A stretch of 44,695 bases of DNA, taken from assembly GCA_029379225.1 (NCBI GenBank), contig JAQYWR010000058.1, forward strand, positions 1 through 44,695, given 5' to 3'. Position 1 is the first letter of the stretch; the number at the start of each line of letters is the position of its first letter. Positions 18,171 to 25,061 of this stretch are shown here, piece after piece. The notes below the pieces were generated by a model. The model saw only the letters and a list, made by a program, of their open reading frames with translations, ran no database searches and was not told the DNA's origin. Source of the DNA: Nostoc sp. S4. Its GTDB lineage: Bacteria; Cyanobacteriota; Cyanobacteriia; Cyanobacteriales; Nostocaceae. A program made the position numbers and the translations under genes.

Positions 18171-18313
18171 TCGAATTAAAGGTTAGGACATCTTGAAAGC
18201 CTGGATGTTAGGAATAGTAATGTTTTACCTCCTGCCTCCTGCAAGAACTGCCTTCTGCAAGAACTGCCTCCTGCTATAAAATTTCCTACTTCAATTGAGC
18301 AACGTTTTTAAAC

Positions 18314-19408
18314 TTAATAAGTCTGCCTGATTACCTCTTCTATAGAACCTATGCGATGGAACATTTCTATTAGTTCATGGGATCTTGTTTTTCGCTTAAT
18401 CAGCAGTTCTTTTAATGGTGTTAACAAATGAATATCTGGGTCATTTCCTAGTGCAAGTTCAGCTGCTTGCAATACCTTTGTCGCATTTCCAAAAATCTTC
18501 TCGTTGTCAAAGCCTTCTATTGCAGACATTTGGTGCAAATCTGCATTGGGTACCGTTGCTCTACCTAGTAAGGTTTCATCTAACACCAAACCTTTTAATA
18601 ATGCTAGTAAAGCCGCATAAATATAAAAATCATCACAACTATCACAAGCTTTAAATTCAATGCGTCCTACTTCAGCCGGAATGCGGGCAATTTTTGTCAA
18701 CGAAGGTGTGCTATTAATCAGTTGTTCTTGTTTGTCAACAAAAACCAAGGCTGCTGGTCTTTTTCCTGTTCTGATAAACGTTCGTACCGATAGCCCATCC
18801 CATAAACTTCCCTTATAAAAAGGGGAACTATAACTAAAAGGGACGATATAAGGACTGTAATAAGTTAACTTTCTGCCAATATCGATCGCACTTTCACTAG
18901 AAAAATCAACTACCGAAATATTTAAATCTGGTCCATAAGTCAGCATGGGAATATGGGCAGTTTGTTTTTCAGGCGAAGCTTGTCTTCGTTTGACTTCATA
19001 ATTATTTAATGGAGGTTGAGGCTCAAAAACACTGTTGTAAGGATTAAAACTGATTAAACCTGGTGAGAAACCGAAGTCAGCAGCAACTTCGCATAGCAAG
19101 CGAAAACTTTCTGATAATTCGGTAATCACAGTTTCAATATTAGAGTGTATGGTTGTTCTAATTTCAATGCCTTTAGGTAGACAATCAATCGGCTTTTCCG
19201 AATCTGCAAACCTTTCAAATCCTTCAATATACCATCTCTTCTGTTTGATCCCAGCGTCCCCAATCCGTAGTTGAGGATAGTCACTCTGGTATGTGGGTAA
19301 CTTTTCAATCAATTGATTGAAATCAGAAAATTTTGTATGAGAAAAATCAGCAAACTTTCCTTCTTTGTCCAGGAAAGCGACTTCATGCTCAATGCCATAT
19401 AGAAACAT
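18314..19408 (-). CDS. GCS2-type carboxylate-amine ligase / glutamate-cysteine ligase-like protein
   Basis: 364 residues. The N-terminal YGIEHEVAFLD matches the GIExE active-site strand of the GCS2 (YbdK/gamma-glutamylcysteine ligase) superfamily. KGIEIRTTIHSN, GRIEFKACDSCDDFY and the later helical segment with R..A are the matching catalytic-domain blocks. ATP-dependent ligases of this family join a carboxylate (often glutamate) to an amine such as cysteine. It may make gamma-glutamylcysteine or another gamma-glutamyl compound; I do not assign gshA because the main cyanobacterial GshA begins differently. It is monocistronic, with no glutathione gene adjacent. Confidence 0.75.
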   Translation of the reverse strand: MFLYGIEHEVAFLDKEGKFADFSHTKFSDFNQLIEKLPTYQSDYPQLRIGDAGIKQKRWYIEGFERFADSEKPIDCLPKGIEIRTTIHSNIETVITELSESFRLLCEVAADFGFSPGLISFNPYNSVFEPQPPLNNYEVKRRQASPEKQTAHIPMLTYGPDLNISVVDFSSESAIDIGRKLTYYSPYIVPFSYSSPFYKGSLWDGLSVRTFIRTGKRPAALVFVDKQEQLINSTPSLTKIARIPAEVGRIEFKACDSCDDFYIYAALLALLKGLVLDETLLGRATVPNADLHQMSAIEGFDNEKIFGNATKVLQAAELALGNDPDIHLLTPLKELLIKRKTRSHELIEMFHRIGSIEEVIRQTY

Positions 19409-19899
19409 TATGTATACCTTTATTGTTTATTGAAGTAGGGACATACCCAATTGGGGATATTTCTTTGTAAACAACAGTTTATCTGAGAATATTTTGTAGT
19501 AATAGATTTGTAAATTCGTCGCTGCTCGCTGCAAAATATCAAATGATTTGAGGTCAGGTCAACTATAATTGGATCTGCTGTCTAAAGCTCATAAGCTCTA
19601 ACCCAGAGGAGAATTAGTAGTGTTTATTGAATGAGGCCGAAGTTAACCTTGGTTTTATTCATCAATACTTCCACAACACATATTAAACCTCCCTTTTGAG
19701 TTTAAGTAGAAAAAATTCTCAAGATAACTCTCAGATAAATTTTACCGTAAACCGACTGTTGCGATTTGAAAACTTCTTGGTTTCTATGCTCTATACAGCG
19801 ATCGCACTTTGTAGATTTTTCTGTGCTGCTTTGACTATCTTCATAGTCCCTGGGTAGGGTAGCTTAGTAGTGACTAAGGAAAGCTTGAGACGTGAGTTT
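19409..19899. other. Divergent intergenic region, GCS2 ligase / TerB protein
   Basis: About 490 bases with no convincing gene. It includes a HIP1-like GCGATCGCA (~19799) and a short GAGGAG sequence before a very short frame (~19620) that I do not consider real. The promoters of the two divergent genes must lie here. Confidence 0.35.
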
Positions 19900-20574
19900 A
19901 TGACAAGTACCGTTCAATCCCCTTACAGCAACGAACAAATTGCCGCTTGGTTGCGTGGATTGCTTACCATTGCTTGGGCTGATGGTAATTTTGACGAGCA
20001 AGAACAGCAAATAATTGCCACTATCACTAAACATGAATTAGCTCCTAAGATTCAATGGGACTCACTAGAGATTATTACACCTGAGGAATTAGCCGCAGTG
20101 TTGGGTAAAGGTACAGCAGCAGAAAATTTCTTAAGGACAGCGGTGATGGTAGCAATCGCAGATGGTACTTATTCTCCTAGTGAAGATGGAGTTCTGCAAC
20201 AGTTCTGCCAAGCCTTAGAACAGCCAGAGAGTTTACTCCAAGCCCTGCGTTACACCCTAGAACATCCACAGCAAATTACCCCCGCAATCCCTGCGACTGG
20301 GCTTACAAAACGCCAAATTCATGCACTACACCATGTGCGCGACTGGCTAGATCGATTAGATATCCAAGACCCAAGAGTAGCCCGCTTTTTGTGTAAAATG
20401 ATTCCCTCTCAGTGCCCCTTTGAGCGCGATGTCACCTTATTTAAACGTAAGATTGTGCATATACCGCCGATGTGTAAAATTAACCCATTGTATGAACAAC
20501 TGGTAGGCTTACGTTTCCGCGCCCTCTCCTATTTGGCAGATAAATGCGGTGAAGATATTTCACCATATATTTAG
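19900..20574 (+). CDS. TerB-like domain plus Mo-dependent nitrogenase C-terminal domain protein
   Basis: About 224 residues from the ATG at 19900 (an in-frame GTG at 19870 would add ten). The N-terminal half is a TerB-like helical bundle (IAAWLRGLLTIAWADGNFDEQEQQ, then AVMVAIADGTYSPSEDG), with the repeated A(D/W)ADG-type acidic turns of that fold. The C-terminal ~85 residues (HVRDWLDRLDIQDPRVARFLCKMIPSQCPFERD..., HIPPMCKINPLYEQL, LADKCGEDIS) match the cyanobacterial Mo-dependent nitrogenase C-terminal domain, with its conserved C..CPFERD and cysteines that could bind metal. The function of that domain is not established despite its name. The gene is followed by obg after a repeat-filled 112-base gap. 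Confidence 0.85.
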   Translation: MTSTVQSPYSNEQIAAWLRGLLTIAWADGNFDEQEQQIIATITKHELAPKIQWDSLEIITPEELAAVLGKGTAAENFLRTAVMVAIADGTYSPSEDGVLQQFCQALEQPESLLQALRYTLEHPQQITPAIPATGLTKRQIHALHHVRDWLDRLDIQDPRVARFLCKMIPSQCPFERDVTLFKRKIVHIPPMCKINPLYEQLVGLRFRALSYLADKCGEDISPYI

Positions 20575-20677
20575 TCATTGGTCATTAGTCATTAACTTAG
20601 GTAGCATAATTTCAAGTAGGAGGTTTCAAGAATTACGGGTTTATCAATTGGCAATATTTCAAATGACCAATGACTAA
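20571..20677. repeat. GTCATTA heptamer inverted repeat spanning the TerB-obg gap
   Basis: TTAGTCATTGGTCATT (20571-20586) overlaps the stop codon of the upstream gene. It is exactly complementary to AATGACCAATGACTAA (20662-20677). Further heptamers run on to within a few bases of the obg ATG. The block leaves no Shine-Dalgarno site before obg. The same repeat recurs at 26765-26817. Confidence 0.75.
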
Positions 20678-20686
20678 TGACTAACT

Positions 20687-21715
20687 ATGCAATTTATCGA
20701 CCAAGCAGAAATTGAAGTTGCAGCCGGCAAGGGTGGCGATGGTATTGTCGCCTTCCGGCGCGAGAAGTACGTGCCGGCTGGTGGCCCCTCTGGTGGTAAC
20801 GGAGGGCGAGGTGGTTCAGTAATTTTTGTTGCTGATGAAAACCTGCAAACGTTGCTGGACTTCAGATACAATCACCGCTTTCAAGGCGAAAACGGCACTC
20901 GTGGAGGTCCAAATAATTGCACTGGGGCTAATGGCAAAGATTTGATTATTGAAGTTCCCTGTGGTACAGCCGTTTATCAAGCCGAAACAGGCGAATTGTT
21001 AGGGGATTTAATTGAGCCTCAGCAGACTTTGCTTGTTGCCCAAGGTGGTAAAGGTGGACTGGGAAATCAGCATTTTTTAAGCAACCGTAACCGCGCCCCC
21101 GAATACGCTCTCCCAGGATTACCAGGGGAAATAAAGCAGTTACGTCTAGAGTTGAAACTTTTGGCAGAAGTCGGGATTATTGGCTTACCAAATGCTGGTA
21201 AATCGACTTTGATTTCATCTTTATCAGCTGCACGCCCAAAAATTGCAGACTACCCGTTCACTACCCTGATCCCTAATTTGGGTGTAGTCAGAAAACCTAC
21301 TGGCGATGGTACTGTTTTCGCTGACATTCCCGGATTAATAGAAGGAGCCGCCCAAGGGGCTGGACTAGGACACGATTTTTTGCGTCATATCGAGCGCACA
21401 CGGGTGCTACTGCACTTGATTGATGCGACCAGTGACGATGTGGTTAGAGACTACAACACAATTCAGCAAGAATTAAAAGCTTATGGAAGAGGTTTAGCAG
21501 AGCGATCGCAAATTGTGGCGTTGAATAAAGTTGATGCAGTCGATCGCGAAACTGTCGATTTGGAAGCATTAGCTACCCAACTGAATCATCTCTCCTACGC
21601 CCCAGTTTTTTTAATTTCAGCAGTTACCCGCATCGGCTTAGAGCCAATGTTACAGCAAATCTGGGAGATTCTCGACCAAATCAAGTCTGCCCAAGAATTA
21701 GAAATATTGAAATAA
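20687..21715 (+). CDS. obgE: Obg-family GTPase (ribosome assembly / stress)
   Basis: 342 residues in the Obg order. The glycine-rich Obg fold comes first (residues 1-158; AGKGGDGIVAFRREK, GGPSGGNGGRGG). The G domain carries G1 GLPNAGKS (~166-173), switch I PFTT, G3 DIPGLIEGA and G4 NKVD, with G5 SA. Obg proteins associate with the 50S subunit, link ribosome maturation to GTP/ppGpp level and are normally essential. There is no C-terminal OCT domain, as usual for the shorter forms. The start ATG lies directly after GTCATTA repeats, so initiation appears leader-independent or Shine-Dalgarno-independent. Confidence 0.97.
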   Translation: MQFIDQAEIEVAAGKGGDGIVAFRREKYVPAGGPSGGNGGRGGSVIFVADENLQTLLDFRYNHRFQGENGTRGGPNNCTGANGKDLIIEVPCGTAVYQAETGELLGDLIEPQQTLLVAQGGKGGLGNQHFLSNRNRAPEYALPGLPGEIKQLRLELKLLAEVGIIGLPNAGKSTLISSLSAARPKIADYPFTTLIPNLGVVRKPTGDGTVFADIPGLIEGAAQGAGLGHDFLRHIERTRVLLHLIDATSDDVVRDYNTIQQELKAYGRGLAERSQIVALNKVDAVDRETVDLEALATQLNHLSYAPVFLISAVTRIGLEPMLQQIWEILDQIKSAQELEILK

Positions 21716-21845
21716 TTGCTAGCAATGTCAACGCGCTTTCTTGCAGATGTTAGGGGATAAGGGGGTAAGGGTGTAAGAGAACTCTCAGAAATAAAAATAA
21801 CCACTCGAAGTTGCTGACTAATGAGAACCAGTTACTATCGGTATC

Positions 21846-21885
21846 ACTACAAATATTTTTGATTTTCATCAAAAATATTTGTAGT
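21846..21885. repeat. Perfect 18-bp stem, 4-base loop palindrome
   Basis: ACTACAAATATTTTTGAT (21846-21863) and ATCAAAAATATTTGTAGT (21868-21885) are exact reverse complements around TTTC. It lies 131 bases after obg in a 700-base gap. A-rich sequence follows, without a clean T tract, so it is not a textbook terminator. It might be an mRNA 3' stem, a small RNA end or an isolated palindromic element. Confidence 0.7.
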
Positions 21886-21890
21886 AAAAA

Positions 21891-22061
21891 TTAGTTCATC
21901 TTTTTCTCAAATAATATCAGCTTATATTTGAGGAAAAAATCATAATCTGACTTGCCAATTAATTGTTCTCGGCTGTGACCCACGAAATCACAGTAGCTAT
22001 GGCTGATTAGTACCCAGCGATATTGACGTTTATTCCGTTGCCTTGGGAGTTGAGATTTTGA
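21891..22061 (-). pseudogene. PAS-domain fragment of a decayed sensor protein
   Basis: Read on the minus strand this segment encodes RQYRWVLISHSYCDFVGHSR followed directly by EQLIGKSDYDFF and a degenerate tail to a TAA at 21891. YC.FVG.SREQLIGKSDYDFF is characteristic of PAS domains in cyanobacterial hybrid histidine kinases. There is no start codon, a stop is present upstream (22101-22103), and no kinase domain is adjacent. It is a stranded remnant about 57 codons long. Identification is from motif memory only. Confidence 0.5.
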
Positions 22062-22451
22062 AACAGGATTTTCTGTACATGGTGTGGCGAACGTCCACTC
22101 CTAAACCTGTAACTCCTGGCGTGGTAATTTGCTTCGTATGCTGGTTCCAGAGCGTATTTGACTGGTCAAGCGAAAGTGCGATCGCACTTTGTATTTTTAG
22201 GCATTATAAAATAGTGTTTACTGACTACAGCTATCTTTAAAGGATTCGTTTCACCCCTGAATCAAGGAGATTTTCAACCAATATTCATCAAAGAATCGGG
22301 CACTAATTTATATTCTATCCTGAATTTTTCTGAATAAAAATTAATAATTAGAGTCAAGCTAATTTTTTAATTTATTCTTCAAGATTTAAGTAATAGGCTC
22401 AAAAATTAAGCCTCTTTTGTGTATCAATCTCAAGAAAAATCAAGTAATAAA
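22062..22451. other. Intergenic region upstream of PhyH-like gene
   Basis: Degenerate sequence beyond the PAS remnant, with one HIP1 site (GCGATCGC, ~22189). A 65-codon plus-strand frame at 22043-22240 is an antisense shadow of the remnant. Nothing else is supported. Confidence 0.3.
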
Positions 22452-23294
22452 ATGTCTGAATATCTAACTGGCAAGCAGCCAACTACAGAGCAACTAAATG
22501 AATGGATTGAATATTTTCATACTAATGGATTTCTGGTGATTCACAATGTATTGACACCAGAACAGTGTGAGCTATTAAGACATGATTTAGATGAAACTCT
22601 CAAGAAGACTGAAGGTAAAGATTATCAAACATCCAAGAAAATAATCAAGCGAATGTTCGAGTACTCTCAGCAAAATTTGCAGCTTTTTGCTTTAGAGCCA
22701 ATCGTGACATTTGCAGAATATTTAATTGGTCGAGCAAATGGAACAGACTACTCAATACATGATGGTATTCCTAATGCTAATACAATTCACGTTATCCACA
22801 ATAACTCATTTAAGATTCCTCCAGAAACAGACGGATTAGCTAAAAATGCATGGCATCAAGACGATACACCGCATGTAATTTCGCTTGATGGGAAACCCTT
22901 AACTAATATTCGCTTGAATGTTCTTGCATTCACGGTAAATTACTACCTAACAGATGTATTATCTCAAGAAAATGGCCCAACTCAGGTGATTCCAGGATCT
23001 CATCTGTTTGGTAAGTTGTGCAACGATGATATTTCAGGATATGAAGAGCGAATTTACAGCTGCTTGGGAGCAATGGGTTCTGCGGTTTGTTTTAACAATC
23101 AGGTATGGCATAGAGGTTCTAGAAACTCTTCCTCGATCGCTCGCTATATTACCCAGATTACTTACGCCAAGAGGCTGGTTGGGCACAAGTACGCACCATT
23201 TATGAATTATCAAATGCCTAGTCACTGCTATGAACAAGCAGACCCAAGATTAAAGCAACTGTTAGGATTCCTTCCCAGCGGTGCTTATGGTTAA
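22452..23294 (+). CDS. Phytanoyl-CoA dioxygenase (PhyH) family protein
   Basis: An Fe(II)/2-oxoglutarate oxygenase of 280 residues from the ATG at 22452 (an in-frame GTG at 22419 would add 11). The 2-His-1-carboxylate triad is visible: the AWHQDD motif supplies His and Asp, and VWHRGSRNSS the distal His, with a following Arg (SIARY) positioned to bind 2-oxoglutarate. The N-terminal YFHTNGFLVIHNVLTPEQCELL and central GPTQVIPGSHLFGK are standard PhyH blocks. Such enzymes hydroxylate or halogenate diverse small molecules; the substrate here is unknown. The gene stands alone with no biosynthetic partners. Confidence 0.9.
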   Translation: MSEYLTGKQPTTEQLNEWIEYFHTNGFLVIHNVLTPEQCELLRHDLDETLKKTEGKDYQTSKKIIKRMFEYSQQNLQLFALEPIVTFAEYLIGRANGTDYSIHDGIPNANTIHVIHNNSFKIPPETDGLAKNAWHQDDTPHVISLDGKPLTNIRLNVLAFTVNYYLTDVLSQENGPTQVIPGSHLFGKLCNDDISGYEERIYSCLGAMGSAVCFNNQVWHRGSRNSSSIARYITQITYAKRLVGHKYAPFMNYQMPSHCYEQADPRLKQLLGFLPSGAYG

Positions 23295-23374
23295 TTTGAT
23301 CGAGGGACTATTGTGCTGAGTTAGGAGCAGGCGCACAAGCGGCACACCACCCGCTACGAATGAAATAAATAAGT

Positions 23375-23507
23375 CAAATCCTCTTCCCTTGTGCCTTCTG
23401 CCCTCTGCCTCCTGCCTTGTTTCTTGAAAGTTAGGAATTCTCCCCTCTGCCCCCTGCTCCTGTCTGTGCCCCTCTATTCCTCTGCTCGCTCATCTCCTCG
23501 TCGATTA
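23375..23507. repeat. Pyrimidine-rich CTGCC/CCCCTG repeats before FecCD start
   Basis: Imperfect CCTTCTGCCCTCTGCCTCCTGCC-like units and CCCCTGCTCCTG units run up to the ATG of the next gene. They generate a spurious N-terminal extension of that reading frame. Confidence 0.55.
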
Positions 23508-24524
23508 ATGAAAAGACTATTTCAGACAATTTTCAATGAATACCGCGTAGTTTGGGCTGTTTTACTGCTTGGTATAGGATTAGCGATCACAGTAGCGCTG
23601 TCGCTTTCCCAAGGAGCAGTACCTTTGAGTATGTCTGAGTTTTGGCAAGCCATTCTTCAACAAGGCGATCCCGTAAAACAGACAATTCTCTGGGATTTGC
23701 GTCTCCCCCGGATTTGTGCGGCTCTGATCGTTGGTGCAGCTTTGGGGATGTCAGGAGCTTTGCTGCAAGGAATGTTACGCAATAGTCTTGCCGATCCTTT
23801 TATTCTTGGTATTTCTGCGGGTGCAGGATTAATTGTGATTTTAACAATTGTGTGGCATATATTTCCGATCGCCATTCCTTTAGCGGCGTGGATAGGTGCA
23901 ATTTTAACTTCAGCGATCGTCATTTTACTCGGTCGCGCGGGGTCAGGAATTTCAGTTGAGCGGTTGATTTTAGGCGGGGTGGCTGTGAGTTCTTTATTTG
24001 GTGCTGTGCAAAGTACCTTGCTGCTTTTAGCTGAAGACGGCCAAATACAAATTGCGCTGAGTTGGTTGATTGGTAGCCTCAACGGACGGGGTTGGCAAGA
24101 AATTTCTACTGCAAGTCCTTACATCATCGTTGCATTGATAGGGGGATGCTTGCTAGCGCGATCGGTAAACGTGTTGGCTTTGGGAGATGATTTGGCTGTG
24201 GGATTGGGGATTTCATTAACGCGATCGCGCCTATTAATTGGTGGTGTCGCCACATTATTAGCCGCAGGTGCAGTCAGCATCAGCGGCTTAATTGGATTTG
24301 TCGGCCTGGTTGTTCCTCACGCTGTCCGCCTGCTTGTTGGTACAGATCACCGCTTTGTTTTGCCACTGTCCGCCTTTGCAGGTGCATGGTTACTGACGTT
24401 TGCAGATTTACTCTCAAGATTAGGAGCAGTAGAACTACCAGTAGGTTCCGTCACCGCCTTACTTGGTTCACCGCTGTTTATCTGGTTACTTTATCGTCGT
24501 TCTGCTGGGTCTAATAAATTCTGA
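23508..24524 (+). CDS. FecCD-family ABC transporter permease (iron-siderophore/cobalamin type)
   Basis: 338 residues from the ATG at 23508; the frame opens earlier but those 39 codons are low-complexity repeat. Around ten hydrophobic segments are visible, with the family blocks LRLPRICAALIVGAALGMSGALLQGMLRN split around residues 60-90, ADPFILGISAGAG, VERLILGGVAVS, DLAVGLGISL and GLIGFVGLVVPHAVRLLVGTDHR (the BtuC-like coupling region). It forms the membrane channel for siderophore-iron, haem or B12 import with a periplasmic binder and ATPase. Neither is adjacent: the next genes are a pseudogene and unrelated metabolism, so the permease is an orphan here or part of a split operon. Confidence 0.92.
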   Translation: MKRLFQTIFNEYRVVWAVLLLGIGLAITVALSLSQGAVPLSMSEFWQAILQQGDPVKQTILWDLRLPRICAALIVGAALGMSGALLQGMLRNSLADPFILGISAGAGLIVILTIVWHIFPIAIPLAAWIGAILTSAIVILLGRAGSGISVERLILGGVAVSSLFGAVQSTLLLLAEDGQIQIALSWLIGSLNGRGWQEISTASPYIIVALIGGCLLARSVNVLALGDDLAVGLGISLTRSRLLIGGVATLLAAGAVSISGLIGFVGLVVPHAVRLLVGTDHRFVLPLSAFAGAWLLTFADLLSRLGAVELPVGSVTALLGSPLFIWLLYRRSAGSNKF

Positions 24525-24551
24525 TACAAATCACGTGGGTAGGGCGTAAAT

Positions 24552-24838
24552 TCAGACAAACCAGCGACGAATTAACTCCACTTGGAAGCGATAGCCATCA
24601 TCAACTTCCTCAATTCACTCACGTTGCAACAGCAATTTGAGTGTAATATCAGCATCAGCAAACTGTTGTAATAAACTTTGGCGGCTGACTATAGCCCCTT
24701 CCCTTTGAGTTGCGATAAAACATAGAATAGCTTGTCCAGTGGCATCTACTTGATTGTTTTGAATATCAGCAAAGAAAAAGCCCCCACTTTGCAAAGCTTC
24801 TGGTATCGCTGCTTCCACGTCAGCTTAGGATAGTTTGT
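24552..24838 (-). pseudogene. C-terminal remnant of a STAND/AAA-like ATPase (winged-helix region)
   Basis: A 67-codon frame at 24615-24818 (ATGQAILCFIATQREGAIVS, LLQQFADADITLKLLLQ) continues in the same frame past a TGA as IEEVDDGYRFQVELIRRWFV, stopping at 24552. The (Y/R)RF.VEL.RRW signature is the last helix of the winged domain that follows STAND-type ATPase modules; the intact ATPase at 28537-30558 has the related RRVKIELVRRWLV. An ATG at 24836-24838 (MTNYPKLT) joins only through a frameshift. It is the decayed 3' end of a related gene. Confidence 0.5.
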
Positions 24839-24859
24839 CATTGCATACTCCTTTACTAG

Positions 24860-24928
24860 GGAAGGCTACGCGAACGGAGAACCCGTAGGTACGAAGTGAA
24901 GCAATCTCAGTGTTTGCGATTGCTTCAC
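24860..24928. repeat. Dispersed palindromic repeat (GCTACGCGAACG type) with 11-bp stem
   Basis: GGAAGGCTACGCGAACGGAG is followed by a stem GTGAAGCAATC (24896-24906) / GATTGCTTCAC (24918-24928), exact complements. GCTACGCGAACG-containing repeats are dispersed in filamentous cyanobacteria; a related copy is at 34790-34858. Confidence 0.55.
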
Positions 24929-25031
24929 TCCACTGCGTTACGTTCGCTATGACATTTCAGATTTAATTTCCTACAGCTACTTATAAATTAAGCTTAGAAA
25001 AACGGTGCTTTAGCCAAAGACTAAAACTCTT

Positions 25032-25059
25032 GTACAGACGCGATTAATCGCATCTGTAC
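25032..25059. terminator. Near-perfect 28-bp palindrome at the 3' end of the 2-oxoglutarate decarboxylase gene
   Basis: GTACAGACGCGATT and AATCGCATCTGTAC form a continuous 28-base palindrome with one mismatched pair, three bases past the stop codon (minus-strand gene ends at 25062). The sequence resembles a frequent cyanobacterial GACGCGATTAATCGCGTC repeat. It may act as a terminator or mRNA end stabiliser. Confidence 0.55.
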
Positions 25060-25061
25060 GA

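Noticed and set aside
18314..19408. Calling the GCS2-type ligase gshA
   Set aside because: The superfamily is clear, but the N-terminus differs from the usual cyanobacterial GshA, and ligases of other amines share these motifs.
22043..22240. 65-codon plus-strand frame
   Set aside because: Antisense to the PAS remnant, no motif and no ribosome-binding site.
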